Below, in pieces: positions 17,367 to 26,375 of a DNA stretch of 64,000 bases. Numbering within the stretch: the stretch's first letter is position 1; every line of letters begins with the position of its first letter. This DNA comes from Ureibacillus sinduriensis BLB-1 = JCM 15800 (GTDB taxonomy: Bacteria > Bacillota > Bacilli > Bacillales_A > Planococcaceae), in contig NZ_JPVO01000055.1 of NCBI RefSeq assembly GCF_000772955.1, positions 372,001-436,000 of the forward strand, written 5' to 3'. The notes under the pieces are model-generated. The model made no database searches and was not told the origin of the DNA. It saw nothing but the letters and a program-made list of their open reading frames with translations. The translations under genes were made by a program, and so were the position numbers.

Positions 17367-17475
17367 CCCTCAAGTTAGTTCTTGAGGGGGAAAAGAAGAC
17401 AGACGGGAACACCCGCTTGAATATAACATTATCCTCGAAAGGGAAATGTTATATTCAAGCGGGTGTTCCTTTTTT
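17367..17475 (+). terminator. Tandem hairpins after korB, the second a 25-bp perfect stem
   Basis: The first stem is CCCCTCAAG at 17367-17375 with CTTGAGGGG at 17382-17390, without a T-run. The second pairs 17406-17430 with 17445-17469, 25 consecutive matched bases, across a 14-nt loop, followed by six T at 17470-17475. The second is a functional-looking terminator but much longer than usual. Confidence 0.85.
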
Positions 17476-17630
17476 CTTTCAGCATCGAAAAGGGGAGGGA
17501 AACATATTATCGATTAGGAAACGCATAACTACGAGAATCATAAGCCTAATTATAAATTCTTAACCTCTCTCTTTTATTTTAGGAATTTTCAATTAAGCCA
17601 AGAAATATATCGTAGTCTTTAAGTTTTTGA

Positions 17631-18041
17631 TTATATTGTTATGTTATCTAAAACTGTAGAAGGAATATCGTCACCAATAACTTCCTTCACAAAATCGATA
17701 TAAGGCGGTCCGACTAAATTTCCACTTACTTTAGTTTCTTTGATCCTAAATTTTATGTCATAAGAAATCAGTTCCGCAGATACCATTTGATTCGCAAAGC
17801 GATGTGTATATCTTCTAATATTCGGAAAATCTATTTTGTAATCAGATAACAAATATTTCGTGATTTCAATCTTCTTCAATTTGTGATTTTTATAGATTGC
17901 TAAATAACCTAAAACCATATGTCCTGTTCCATCCCAATATTCATCAAAATCATCGGGATTAACAAGTCCTTGTATGAAAAAGAATTCCATTTCCGAATGT
18001 GCAATTAATCTTGAAAAAGAATAGGCATTAATCTTATCCAT
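17631..18041 (-). CDS. Hypothetical protein
   Basis: 136 residues from ATG 18041. That start has GGGAG upstream; the frame extends four codons to GTG 18053, which overlaps the ribosome site. Soluble, mixed charge, no signal peptide or membrane segment. It has a tryptophan/aspartate patch near residue 35 ('FDEYWDGTGHMVLGYLAIYK') followed by a basic helix ('NHKLKKIEITKYLLSDYKID') and a 'GPPYIDFVKEVIGDDIP' tail. No family is recognised. It lies downstream of the subtilase on the same strand but behind that gene's terminator, so it probably has its own promoter in the 110-nt gap. Confidence 0.6.
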   Translation of the reverse strand: MDKINAYSFSRLIAHSEMEFFFIQGLVNPDDFDEYWDGTGHMVLGYLAIYKNHKLKKIEITKYLLSDYKIDFPNIRRYTHRFANQMVSAELISYDIKFRIKETKVSGNLVGPPYIDFVKEVIGDDIPSTVLDNITI

Positions 18042-18122
18042 ATTATCAAGCACTCCCTAAACAAATACTTACAATATTATACATCTAAATGCATCCAATA
18101 TTTCCAACTTATGTTAAGAGAC

Positions 18123-18152
18123 AAAAAAATGCCCTGGTTATTTACCAAGGGC
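18123..18152 (-). terminator. Terminator of the subtilase gene
   Basis: Read leftward, GCCCTTGGT and ACCAGGGC form a stem (one bulged base) and are followed by seven T (the A-run at 18124-18130). It begins 2 nt beyond the subtilase stop codon. Confidence 0.85.
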
Positions 18153-18153
18153 A

Positions 18154-19602
18154 CTATCTCAATTCCAAATTTTTAACCGATTCGCTTTTATTATATCCTT
18201 CTTTCGCTGTGATGGCTTTTACTTGGAACTTCCCTTTTAAAGAGGAACTTCCTGACGTACTATAGCCCACTTTGAACTGACCGTTTGAATTCGTAGTTCC
18301 TTTGAATATTTTCACTATCTTGAGCCTTTTGTAAATGACTACTTCAGCATTTGCTCCTGCCAGTATTTCGCCATCTTCATTATATGAAGTCATAGCCAGT
18401 GAAACTGTTTCTCCTCTTTTATATGTTGGCTTGCCGGCTACTAAAGCAGTTTTGGAATTGTACTGGACTGGTATGATTTTAATAGGTTCTTTAGCTGTGT
18501 TCATGGTAGGTGCCTGAATAATTCCATATCCATACAATGCATCCCTTCCTACAGTTCCCAAGTCGATGACACCATCTTGTAATTTAATGCGAAGGTCCTT
18601 TGCACTTAATGTACTGTTGGCTTGTTTCAACAATGCCAAATTACCCGCTGCATACGGTGCGGCCATGGAAGTGCCGCTCATCCGTGCATATTGATTGTTC
18701 AAATACGTACTTATTATACCCTCGCCAGGTGCCGCCACGTCCAGCGTACTCCCTGTTGAAGAGAAGGAGACTCTTGTGTCGGTGGAATCTGTTGCTGCTA
18801 CGGCAATCACCGAATCGTAACGCGCAGGGTATTCTATTGTATCAGTATTCCCATCAGCACTTCCGCTATTACCCGCTGCCGCAACAACGAGGATATTTTG
18901 GTTATACGCTTTATCCACAATCTGCTGTAAAGTTGGAGAGTGAACAGTTGTTCCGAAGCTAAGGTTGATAATGTCCATTTTATTAGTAATGGACCAGTCA
19001 ATCCCTTCAATGATATCGGAGAGATAGCCATAACCATCATTATCTAAAGATTTCACCGCATAAATGTCCGCTTCCGGCGCTATTCCAACTATACCAATTG
19101 AGTTGTTTTCTGCACCGACAATACCAGCTACATGTGTTCCGTGACCGTTATCGTCGTTAAATGAAGTTGTATAATCAACCGTTGAGACGCCACCTGCAAC
19201 AAATAGATCATCATGCCTGGAAATCCCGGTATCCACCACCGCGACTTTTATCCCTTTACCTGATAAGCCGGATTGCCATGCGTTTTGGGCTGCCGTTCTT
19301 GTTATTCCCCAGTCAGTCGTCTGGGTAGTTGTTTTTAAAACCGTGTCTTTTTCTACTAATTTAACATTTGGATTTTTTTTGAGTGTTTCGATTGAACTTG
19401 CTGGAAGTGTAACGGCTAAAGCTGGAACATTCCTGAACTGTTTTTTTATTTTCCCTTTTACTTTTCCAATCGATGTTTTTTCAATTTTATTTTTAAAATA
19501 AACTATAACTCGTTCTTCTGGAAGTTGAGCATCCGCTTTTGTTGGTATAAGGGGAATACTTAGAACAAGGGATATCAAACCAATTACTAATGGTCTTTTC
19601 AT
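18154..19602 (-). CDS. Secreted subtilisin-family serine protease (S8)
   Basis: 482-residue pre-pro-protease. A signal peptide covers about residues 1-25 (ending A-D-A). An I9-type propeptide follows to about 90. The catalytic domain shows Asp124 ('VAVVDTGIS'), His154 ('DNGHGTHVAG'), oxyanion Asn245 ('AAAGNSG') and Ser312 ('SGTSMAAP'). The last 110 residues are an extra beta-rich domain ('KRGETVSLAMTSYNEDGEIL', 'NGQFKVGYSTSGSSSLKGKF') that resembles an Ig/CNA-B-like wall or substrate-binding module. It is exported and probably self-processed. It is monocistronic with its own terminator. A role in extracellular protein breakdown is inferred. Confidence 0.93.
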   Translation of the reverse strand: MKRPLVIGLISLVLSIPLIPTKADAQLPEERVIVYFKNKIEKTSIGKVKGKIKKQFRNVPALAVTLPASSIETLKKNPNVKLVEKDTVLKTTTQTTDWGITRTAAQNAWQSGLSGKGIKVAVVDTGISRHDDLFVAGGVSTVDYTTSFNDDNGHGTHVAGIVGAENNSIGIVGIAPEADIYAVKSLDNDGYGYLSDIIEGIDWSITNKMDIINLSFGTTVHSPTLQQIVDKAYNQNILVVAAAGNSGSADGNTDTIEYPARYDSVIAVAATDSTDTRVSFSSTGSTLDVAAPGEGIISTYLNNQYARMSGTSMAAPYAAGNLALLKQANSTLSAKDLRIKLQDGVIDLGTVGRDALYGYGIIQAPTMNTAKEPIKIIPVQYNSKTALVAGKPTYKRGETVSLAMTSYNEDGEILAGANAEVVIYKRLKIVKIFKGTTNSNGQFKVGYSTSGSSSLKGKFQVKAITAKEGYNKSESVKNLELR

Positions 19603-20013
19603 ATTCGACTTTTTCTCCTCTTGATGGAAATCTAGGTGTCTACTTGACTATTATAGTTCTATTTTTTAAAAAGGCTATATGATTTTGTTTCCATCTTTTC
19701 CTTGGTGAAAAGTTCCCAACATAATTTGATTGCGCCATCTCTTTCTTAGCAAAATATCAATTTCAAAAAAAACTCCAGCTTTTTAAGTCGCTACGCTGAG
19801 TAAGGTCTTAATTATAGTTCGTGTACCTTATAAGCAAAACTATCTAATTATACTGGAATATTTACAATTTGCTGACAAATCATTATTTCTAACAGTCTGT
19901 CTTTTTTAATTTAATTACCTTAAGGAGCAAAATTTACATTAATTTAACAAATATGATATAGGTACTTTATAATGCTGATCTATGCTTAAAGTACTACAGC
20001 GTAGGGGAGATGC
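19603..20013. other. Divergent upstream region of the subtilase and chemoreceptor genes
   Basis: No gene seen in 411 bp. The right end holds the chemoreceptor promoter described separately. The left part must hold the subtilase promoter, but no strong hexamer pair was found. Confidence 0.4.
19944..19973 (+). promoter_or_regulatory. Probable sigma-A promoter of the chemoreceptor gene
   Basis: TTAACA at 19944-19949 and a perfect TATAAT at 19968-19973, separated by 18 nt. A GCTGATCT that partly resembles a sigma-D -10 starts at 19974, but the matching TAAA element is missing, so sigma-A is preferred. Confidence 0.55.
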
Positions 20014-21570
20014 TTGAGTGTGCGTTTGAAACGCTATATACAGGTGAAAGACCGATTAATTGTATTAATGATTGTTTGTATAATTTCTAATTGTATTTTT
20101 GCAATATTTAGCATCGATTATTTACGGAAAATGGAACGTAATACTGAACAAATGTATAATGAAAAACTTTTGGCAATTAGTGTCATTGCTGAAATGGAAT
20201 CGGCTATACAATCAAGTGATGTAGATCAAGGAGAGAAATACCAGGACGAGCTGAAAAATTATCAGTTTGATTCAAAAATGAAATTTTACATAAATGAGTT
20301 AAGTGACAAATTAGAAGGTGGAAATAAGAGCGATATTTTACTTCTATCTCGTGAAATTAAAGAGTATGTCACTTCGCGGGCAGAAAAACAATTAGGTTCC
20401 CATCAACAAGACATTTCGTTTGGGTACAAATTGCTGATAGGTGTTTCAGTTGTGATGAGCATTATTATTATCTATTTAAGTATTGGGGCAACACGTTCCG
20501 TAAATTTGCCAACCCGCCAATTGAAAAAGTTACTGAAGCAAGCGCAGCAGGGGGATTTTACGCAAACCGCAAAGTACGATTCAAAGGATGAACTCGGTGA
20601 AGTCATGTTAAGTTATAACCAAATGGCATCTGAAGTGAAAGAGTTGTTGAAAACTGTTCAGCGAAGTGCTGCTTCCGTTCTTGAGGCAAATGATCAGCTA
20701 CAGTCGGCATCCGAAAAAACAACGAAGGCATCCATCCACATCTCACAGGATGCATACGACTTAACAAGTGCTACAACAAAGTCCACAGCACAATTGGATT
20801 TGAATACAACTGCATTGCAAGAAATTGCAAATGGTGTTGTCGTCATTGCCGAGCGCATCGATTTTATTGAACAAAATATTACGCGCACCGTAAAAGAAGC
20901 AAACGCCGGCGTGGAATATGTAATATTTAATATAGAGCAAATGCAAGAGATTGAAGATGCTGTGAAGAAATCGAATGACATGATGCAACTTTTGGTGAAG
21001 CATTCGAAGGAGATTGAGCAAGTCATTCAAATAATCAATTCGATTGCTGAACAAACAAACTTACTGGCTTTGAATGCTGCTATTGAAGCTGCTCGTGCTG
21101 GCGAGTATGGGAAAGGGTTCAGTGTAGTGGCAGGGGAAGTACGGAAGCTCTCGGAACAATCGGTAAATTCAACAAAATTGATCGAGGGAATTATCAAGAA
21201 AATTCAAGGAGATTCCATACAATCTGTTCGATTCATGAGCAGTGCTCTTCAATCGGTACAAACAGGAATTGATACAACGAATCAAACTGCATCCAAGTTT
21301 CAACAAATTGTATCTGCAGTTAATGAAATCGGACCTCATATCGGTGAGGTGGCATCAACAATTAGTGTCATTAAGGAAAATACGAAAGAGGTGGCGGATA
21401 ACTCCTTGGAACTGAGTGAAGTTTCGAAAGAAAATGCCAAAATGATTGAGCAAGTCTCAGCTTCGACAGTCGACCAACTGGAGGCCACTAAAGAAATACA
21501 CGGCGAAATCCAGAAGATTTCCCGAAATATCCGATCGCTTACGACTGCAATAAAAAGATTTACAGTGTAA
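20014..21570 (+). CDS. Methyl-accepting chemotaxis protein
   Basis: 518-residue transmembrane chemoreceptor. Helix 1 is at about 15-34 and helix 2 at about 139-160, bounding a small, mostly helical extracellular domain of about 105 residues (four-helix-bundle size). A HAMP domain follows ('[20 protein letters not shown]'), then the cytoplasmic signalling domain with the conserved hairpin tip '[19 protein letters not shown]' and '[15 protein letters not shown]', which contacts CheA/CheW. The ligand cannot be read. Start choice is uncertain: TTG 20014 is 4 nt after GGGGAG and in-frame GTG 20020 is 10 nt after it. It is monocistronic, with a promoter and a terminator of its own. It could steer flagella or the type IV pili encoded further along. 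Confidence 0.93.
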   Translation: MSVRLKRYIQVKDRLIVLMIVCIISNCIFAIFSIDYLRKMERNTEQMYNEKLLAISVIAEMESAIQSSDVDQGEKYQDELKNYQFDSKMKFYINELSDKLEGGNKSDILLLSREIKEYVTSRAEKQLGSHQQDISFGYKLLIGVSVVMSIIIIYLSIGATRSVNLPTRQLKKLLKQAQQGDFTQTAKYDSKDELGEVMLSYNQMASEVKELLKTVQRSAASVLEANDQLQSASEKTTKASIHISQDAYDLTSATTKSTAQLDLNTTALQEIANGVVVIAERIDFIEQNITRTVKEANAGVEYVIFNIEQMQEIEDAVKKSNDMMQLLVKHSKEIEQVIQIINSIAEQTNLLALNAAIEAARAGEYGKGFSVVAGEVRKLSEQSVNSTKLIEGIIKKIQGDSIQSVRFMSSALQSVQTGIDTTNQTASKFQQIVSAVNEIGPHIGEVASTISVIKENTKEVADNSLELSEVSKENAKMIEQVSASTVDQLEATKEIHGEIQKISRNIRSLTTAIKRFTV

Positions 21571-21613
21571 AGAATGCAACTCTATTAAGTGAAGATACTT
21601 ATTAAAATAACAG

Positions 21614-21659
21614 AAAACTATTAATTTTCAGAAAGAAGTTGAGATTAATAGTTTTTTTT
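21614..21659 (+). terminator. Rho-independent terminator after the chemoreceptor gene
   Basis: AAAACTATTAAT at 21614-21625 pairs perfectly with ATTAATAGTTTT at 21644-21655, followed by further T to 21659. Confidence 0.88.
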
Positions 21660-21726
21660 GTTAACTTTTAGTAAGGAAGCGATGATACTTCAAAAGTTAG
21701 TGCAAACAAATAAAGGAGGAGATATT

Positions 21727-22356
21727 ATGAAGAAAATATTACTCACAGGTTTCGAACCATTCCTCAATTATAAAATAAATCCTACGATGCAAGTTGTAGA
21801 TGCACTAAATGGAAAAATAATGGGAGGTTACGAGATATGCAGCCGTATTATGTCAGTGGATTTTCAAGAAGCTTCGAACCAACTGGAGAACTATATAAAT
21901 GAAGTGGAGCCTGATATTATTATTTCTCTAGGATTGGCTGGCGGGCGATACAAAATTACGCCTGAACGGATAGCCATCAATATGAAAGATGGTGAACCGG
22001 ATAATCATGGGCATGCACCTATCGATGAAAAAATCGATGAAAACGGTGTAGATGCCTATTTAACAAACTTGCCTATTCGAAAAATGGTCGAAAGATTGAA
22101 TAAGGAAGGTTATCCGGCGGAAATTTCCAACTCAGCAGGCACGTATTTATGCAACAATATTATGTACGAAGGTTTGGCATTTGCAAAACAGCAACGGAAC
22201 GTGTTAGCCGGTTTTATTCACATTCCCGCATCTTTCGAGTTAGCAATTTTGCACGGAAAAATCCCAGGTTGGAATGTACGCGACCTCATTGATGGTGTGC
22301 AATTATGTATAGAAGAAACAGTAAACTTTGTCAGAGATTCAAATCTACAAAACTGA
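21727..22356 (+). CDS. pcp: Pyrrolidone-carboxylate peptidase
   Basis: Cytoplasmic cysteine peptidase (family C15) that removes N-terminal pyroglutamate from peptides. 209 residues from ATG 21727, which has AAAGGAGGA directly upstream (21712-21720); the frame runs on upstream to 21658 but into the chemoreceptor terminator, so that extension is rejected. Seen: 'LLTGFEPFLNYKINPT' at the N-terminus, catalytic Glu in 'GGRYKITPERIAINMKD', catalytic Cys in 'SAGTYLCNNIMY' and catalytic His in 'GFIHIPAS'. It stands alone between two accessory genes. Its promoter must lie between the terminator and the ribosome site, about 50 nt. Confidence 0.95.
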   Translation: MKKILLTGFEPFLNYKINPTMQVVDALNGKIMGGYEICSRIMSVDFQEASNQLENYINEVEPDIIISLGLAGGRYKITPERIAINMKDGEPDNHGHAPIDEKIDENGVDAYLTNLPIRKMVERLNKEGYPAEISNSAGTYLCNNIMYEGLAFAKQQRNVLAGFIHIPASFELAILHGKIPGWNVRDLIDGVQLCIEETVNFVRDSNLQN

Positions 22357-22479
22357 TTCAAGAAAAGATGCAGCAATTCGTGAACCCCCACGATTTAAAC
22401 TTGTAAAATTCAGTCCATAAAGCCAACCTATGATTTTTTTACTCCAATCTATTAAAAATTTTGGAAATGAGGTGTGCTT

Positions 22480-23454
22480 TTGTTTATTATTGACCGAACT
22501 TTATCTTCTAAAATTATGGTTTTGGATGCATTGAAACGTAGGACGGATGAGCGTCACCCGAAGTACGAGTTTATCGCTTCATTGTTGCGACGGGCGGAAA
22601 TCGGCTATCGAGGGGAAATCAAGGTAGACCGAATGTGGAAGGAAATCACCGTGCCGAATAACGCTCTTCTCATACATAGTTTTGAAACTAAAAACGAAGT
22701 TGGTAATCCACATCAAATCGATACCTTATTTATATGCCCCCACTTTATATTCATCCTCGAAATTAAAAATATTTCCGGATTCATTTGGTATGAAAAGAAC
22801 AAGCATCAGCTGCTGAGAAAAAAGGGCAATGGAGAAGTGGAGAGTTTCCACAGTCCTCTGGATCAAGTGCAGCGCCATGCTGAGTTAATTGAAAGAATTA
22901 TAGGTCGTTTCGGATACACGCTTCCCGTTCACAAGGCAGTTATCATTGCCGAAAGCTCCACCATCATTGGGCACGTACCAAATGAAACTCCGATTTTCCA
23001 TGCAATTGGTTTGCCTAGTGAGGTAAAAAAGCTATTATTAAAGTATAGCGATTTCGCACTCCCGCAACTACACTATGAGCAACTAACAAACTACTTCCGG
23101 AGCATACATAAACCCAGTATTTATGTGCCTAATTTTGAAGTTCCCCCTTTGTGTAAAGGTGCGATTTGTTCATGTGGAAATAGGATGGAGTATAACCATG
23201 GAAGATTTTTATGTATTTGCGGGATTCAATCTAAAGAACCCCTCTTCCAAGGGTTGCATGATTATAGAGTGTTATTTGATGAGTGGATTACAAACCGAGC
23301 TTTTAGAGAGTTCTTTTTTATAGACAATGAAGGATTGGTAAATAAAATCTTAAAAAGATTGGGATTTTACTATGAAGGGAAGACGAAAAGTAGAAGATAC
23401 TTGATTCCTAGTGACGTTTGGAACAAAAATCAATGGAGTGTCAGGAATTTTTAG
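22480..23454 (+). CDS. NERD-domain protein with C-terminal zinc ribbon
   Basis: 324 residues. An N-terminal NERD (nuclease-related) domain spans about 35-170, with 'RRAEIGYRGEIKVDRMWKEI' and 'QIDTLFICPHFIFILEIKNI', whose D...E-x-K arrangement matches restriction-endonuclease-like folds. Residues about 220-250 form a four-cysteine ribbon ('CKGAICSCGNRMEYNHGRF' then 'CICG'), like topoisomerase-type zinc fingers. The start is TTG 22480, with GAGGTG just before it; GTG 22474 overlaps that site. Function is unknown; a DNA-processing or sensing role is inferred from the fold. The last codons run into a 21-nt tandem repeat that continues past the stop. Confidence 0.8.
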   Translation: MFIIDRTLSSKIMVLDALKRRTDERHPKYEFIASLLRRAEIGYRGEIKVDRMWKEITVPNNALLIHSFETKNEVGNPHQIDTLFICPHFIFILEIKNISGFIWYEKNKHQLLRKKGNGEVESFHSPLDQVQRHAELIERIIGRFGYTLPVHKAVIIAESSTIIGHVPNETPIFHAIGLPSEVKKLLLKYSDFALPQLHYEQLTNYFRSIHKPSIYVPNFEVPPLCKGAICSCGNRMEYNHGRFLCICGIQSKEPLFQGLHDYRVLFDEWITNRAFREFFFIDNEGLVNKILKRLGFYYEGKTKSRRYLIPSDVWNKNQWSVRNF

Positions 23455-23544
23455 AATTTTGTCGGGATTCTGGATCAAAGTGTAGGAATTACATTACAGA
23501 ATGTCGGGAAAATTAAATAAACAGTCGGGATTTTAAAAAAAATC
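23440..23544 (+). repeat. Tandem repeat, five degenerate copies of a 21-nt unit
   Basis: Units begin at exactly 23440, 23461, 23482, 23503 and 23524, each opening with GTC-G-G-G-A or a close variant (GTCAGGA, GTCGGGA, GTAGGAA, GTCGGGA, GTCGGGA). The first copy overlaps the last codons of the NERD gene; the rest lie in the 119-bp gap to the next gene. The period is a multiple of three, so in the NERD frame each copy reads as a heptapeptide beginning V-G-I or V-R-N, interrupted by the stop at 23452-23454. Confidence 0.7.
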
Positions 23545-23573
23545 ATTCTCCTAAAAGAAAAGTAGGGATCAAT

Positions 23574-23930
23574 TTGAACAAGATCATAGATTTTATTTCA
23601 ATAAAGCAGCGCAAGCAAAATGAGAAACTGGACAAAATGTTCCGGAAGGCAAATTCGCTGAGGCATGTGCAGGAGATTGATCAGCTCGTAGAGGAAAAAT
23701 CGCTTGCTGTGCACGATCATAAATTATTTTTAGCATTCCTTAAATACATGGAATTAAAAGAACTTGATGCGCAAACCATCTTCAAGGAAGTATTGCGATT
23801 GCCCAAATATAAGTTTGAGGAGCGTTATCAAATGAATTGGCAGTCGGTGGTCCAGCTTTGTTTTACGTTCTTGGCGATCTTAAAAGAGAGTGATCCCGAA
23901 CAATACCTGGAATTTATTGTGTCCAACTAA
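23574..23930 (+). CDS. Hypothetical small helical protein
   Basis: 118 residues, start TTG 23574 with AGTAGGGA upstream. Predominantly alpha-helical by composition, with a basic N-terminus ('SIKQRKQNEKLDKMFRKANS') and a hydrophobic C-terminal helix ('WQSVVQLCFTFLAIL'). No signal peptide; no family recognised. It lies between the NERD gene and miaB on the same strand. A gap of 180 bp without a clear terminator follows, so read-through into miaB is possible but not shown. Confidence 0.6.
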   Translation: MNKIIDFISIKQRKQNEKLDKMFRKANSLRHVQEIDQLVEEKSLAVHDHKLFLAFLKYMELKELDAQTIFKEVLRLPKYKFEERYQMNWQSVVQLCFTFLAILKESDPEQYLEFIVSN

Positions 23931-24109
23931 TCTTTCGTCACTTACCTTTCACTTAGCAAATTCATCGGATTTTATCCGTTATTCCCCCGATTCCTAAAAT
24001 ATTTTATAATTTTAACGCACGTTGTTGTTCTTTCTACCTATTATTCGCTATAATATTTAAATGGGGTTCGAATGTACGAAACCAATCTTGAAAGGAGTTT
24101 CTGGATTCA

Positions 24110-25657
24110 ATGAATGAGGAACAACGACTAGCGAGTCAGCAAGTGAACCAACCAAAACCAACAAATGCCAAGCCGGAAAAGGATTATAGCCAATATTTCG
24201 AACGTGTGATTACGGCACCTTCCTTGAAAGATGCGAAGAAGCGTGGGAAAGAGGAAGTAAAGTACCATAAAGATTTCAATATTGATGAAGAGTTCTTGGC
24301 AATGGGCAACGGTCGTAAATTTTTCATTCGTACATACGGATGTCAAATGAACGAGCATGACTCGGAAGTGATGGCCGGGATTTTCATGCAGCTTGGGTAT
24401 GAACCAACCGACCGGATTGAAGAAGCGGATGTTGTACTGTTGAACACATGTGCTATCCGTGAAAATGCTGAAAATAAAGTTTTTGGTGAGCTTGGCTACC
24501 TATTAAAATATAAACGTCAAAACCCTGAATTATTGATCGGTGTTTGTGGCTGTATGTCACAGGAAGAGTCGGTTGTAAATAAAATTTTAACAACATATCA
24601 ACATGTGGACATGGTATTCGGTACTCATAATATTCACCGATTGCCACACATTTTAAAAGAAGCTTACATGTCCAAGGAAATGGTAATTGAGGTTTGGTCC
24701 AAAGAAGGAGATGTGATCGAAAACCTTCCGAAGCAACGAAACGGTGCCATCAAAGCTTGGGTGAACATCATGTACGGTTGCGATAAATTCTGTACATACT
24801 GTATCGTTCCCTACACTCGTGGGAAAGAACGAAGTCGTCGTCCTGATGAGATTATACAAGAAGTTCGTGAGTTGGCAGCACAAGGCTATCAAGAAATTAT
24901 GCTGTTGGGTCAAAATGTGAATGCTTACGGGAAGGACTTCGGGGATATCGAATATCGACTTGGCGATTTAATGGACGAGTTGCGTAAAATCGATATTCCG
25001 CGTATCCGCTTCACGACAAGTCACCCGCGCGATTTCGATGATCATTTAATCGAAGTACTAGCAAAAGGTGGCAACCTGGTGGAGCACATTCATTTACCTG
25101 TTCAATCGGGTTCGAATGACATCCTGAAAATCATGGCACGTAAATATACACGCGAGCACTTCCTGGAATTGGTCCGCAAAATTAAAGTAGCGATTCCGGA
25201 TGTAGCATTGACAACTGACATCATTGTCGGCTATCCGAATGAAACAGAAGAACAATTCCAAGAAACAATCGATTTGTACCGAGAAGTTGGATTTGAAATG
25301 GCCTTCACTTATATTTATTCTCCTCGTGAAGGAACACCGGCAGCGAAAATGAACGACAATGTTCCCCAAGAAGTGAAGAAGGAACGCTTGCATCGGCTTA
25401 ATGCAGTAGTTGAAGAGTTTTCAGCAGCAGCTTTAAAGCAATTCGAAGGTCAAGTAGTGGAAGTGCTAGTTGAAGGCAGCAGTAAAAAACGTGATGACGT
25501 ATTAGCTGGTTACACAAGAAAAAATAAATTGGTCAATTTTGATGGCCCGAAAGAGTTAGTGGGTCATCTGGTGAAAGTAAAAATTCTCGAGGCGAAATCT
25601 TACTCACTACGCGGTGAGTTCGTAGAGGTCGTGCATCGACATGGGGTGGAAGTATAA
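24110..25657 (+). CDS. miaB: tRNA-2-methylthio-N6-dimethylallyladenosine synthase
   Basis: Radical-SAM methylthiotransferase that converts i6A37 to ms2i6A37 in tRNAs reading UNN codons, acting after MiaA. 515 residues, with the extended Bacillus N-terminus. Auxiliary cluster cysteines are in '[12 protein letters not shown]', '[14 protein letters not shown]' and '[10 protein letters not shown]'; the radical SAM C-x3-C-x2-C is '[16 protein letters not shown]'. A TRAM domain closes the protein ('[20 protein letters not shown]'). Start ATG has AAAGGAG upstream at 24092-24098. It overlaps ricA by one base (TAATG), as in other Bacillales. Confidence 0.97.
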   Translation: MNEEQRLASQQVNQPKPTNAKPEKDYSQYFERVITAPSLKDAKKRGKEEVKYHKDFNIDEEFLAMGNGRKFFIRTYGCQMNEHDSEVMAGIFMQLGYEPTDRIEEADVVLLNTCAIRENAENKVFGELGYLLKYKRQNPELLIGVCGCMSQEESVVNKILTTYQHVDMVFGTHNIHRLPHILKEAYMSKEMVIEVWSKEGDVIENLPKQRNGAIKAWVNIMYGCDKFCTYCIVPYTRGKERSRRPDEIIQEVRELAAQGYQEIMLLGQNVNAYGKDFGDIEYRLGDLMDELRKIDIPRIRFTTSHPRDFDDHLIEVLAKGGNLVEHIHLPVQSGSNDILKIMARKYTREHFLELVRKIKVAIPDVALTTDIIVGYPNETEEQFQETIDLYREVGFEMAFTYIYSPREGTPAAKMNDNVPQEVKKERLHRLNAVVEEFSAAALKQFEGQVVEVLVEGSSKKRDDVLAGYTRKNKLVNFDGPKELVGHLVKVKILEAKSYSLRGEFVEVVHRHGVEV

Positions 25658-26094
25658 TGACAACAAAAGTTTATACAAAAGATGAAATCGTAGAAAAAGC
25701 AAAAGAAATTGCACATATGATTGCCAACACGGAAGAAGTTGAATTTTTCAAAAAAGCTGAAGAGCAAATCAATGAAAATCAACATATCCGTGAAAAAATT
25801 GCGAGTCTTAAAACACTACAAAAGCAAGCGGTTAATTTCCAACACTTAGGTAAAGAAAAAGCATTAAAATTAATCGAAGAAAAGATTACAAAAATCGAAG
25901 AAGAAATCGATGCAACACCAATTGTGCAAGAGTTCAAACAATCCCAAATGGACGTTAACAACTTATTGCAATTAGTATCTAATGCGATCGCTAATAATGT
26001 GACGGATGAAATCATCGAATCGACTGGCGGCGACATTCTTAAAGGCGAAACAGGTTCGAAAGTACGCAACAGCCAACCAGGAAGCTGCTCATAA
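25657..26094 (+). CDS. ricA: RicA/YmcA, RicAFT complex subunit
   Basis: 145-residue helical protein of the YlbF/YmcA family. With RicF (YlbF) and RicT (YaaT) it forms the complex that promotes biofilm formation, competence and sporulation in B. subtilis and takes part in RNase Y-dependent mRNA maturation. Typical segments are 'AHMIANTEEVEFFKKAEEQI', 'LKTLQKQAVNFQHLGKEKAL' and 'EFKQSQMDVNNLLQLVSNAI'. The C-terminal 'PGSCS' cysteine is of the kind that supplies iron-sulphur ligands in the complex. Translation is coupled to miaB. In B. subtilis cotE follows at once; here two peptidase genes and a lipoprotein gene intervene. Confidence 0.95.
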   Translation: MTTKVYTKDEIVEKAKEIAHMIANTEEVEFFKKAEEQINENQHIREKIASLKTLQKQAVNFQHLGKEKALKLIEEKITKIEEEIDATPIVQEFKQSQMDVNNLLQLVSNAIANNVTDEIIESTGGDILKGETGSKVRNSQPGSCS

Positions 26095-26108
26095 TCAAAA
26101 GTTTTACA

Positions 26109-26139
26109 ACCCTCTACTATCCTAGTAGAGGGTATTTTT
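26109..26139 (+). terminator. Rho-independent terminator of miaB-ricA
   Basis: A perfect 11-bp stem, ACCCTCTACTA at 26109-26119 with TAGTAGAGGGT at 26123-26133, a 3-nt loop and then five T. Confidence 0.93.
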
Positions 26140-26375
26140 AATTGAGAAACTTGAACTGGCGTCTCTAGTAAAATTCCTCAAATTCCGCGTACAATCTCAT
26201 ACCGAAAGAATCACTATTTATATAATTATATCTAGACTAATCACGAAAAAATATGATGATTTGACTAACTAATAAGGTAGATAAATGATAGTTTCCCTCT
26301 ATATACAATAGGGAGCTTGATATATATCCTTAAAGTGTGAATTGTTTTAATATTCCGAATAAATGGAGGGGTCAA

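Noticed and set aside
19974..19981. Sigma-D (flagellar) -10 element GCTGATCT for the chemoreceptor
   Set aside because: No TAAA element at the needed spacing, while a good TTAACA-N18-TATAAT sigma-A pair lies directly upstream.
23440..23544. Possible CRISPR array
   Set aside because: A 21-nt period with only the first 7 nt conserved leaves no room for repeat plus spacer, and no cas genes are near.
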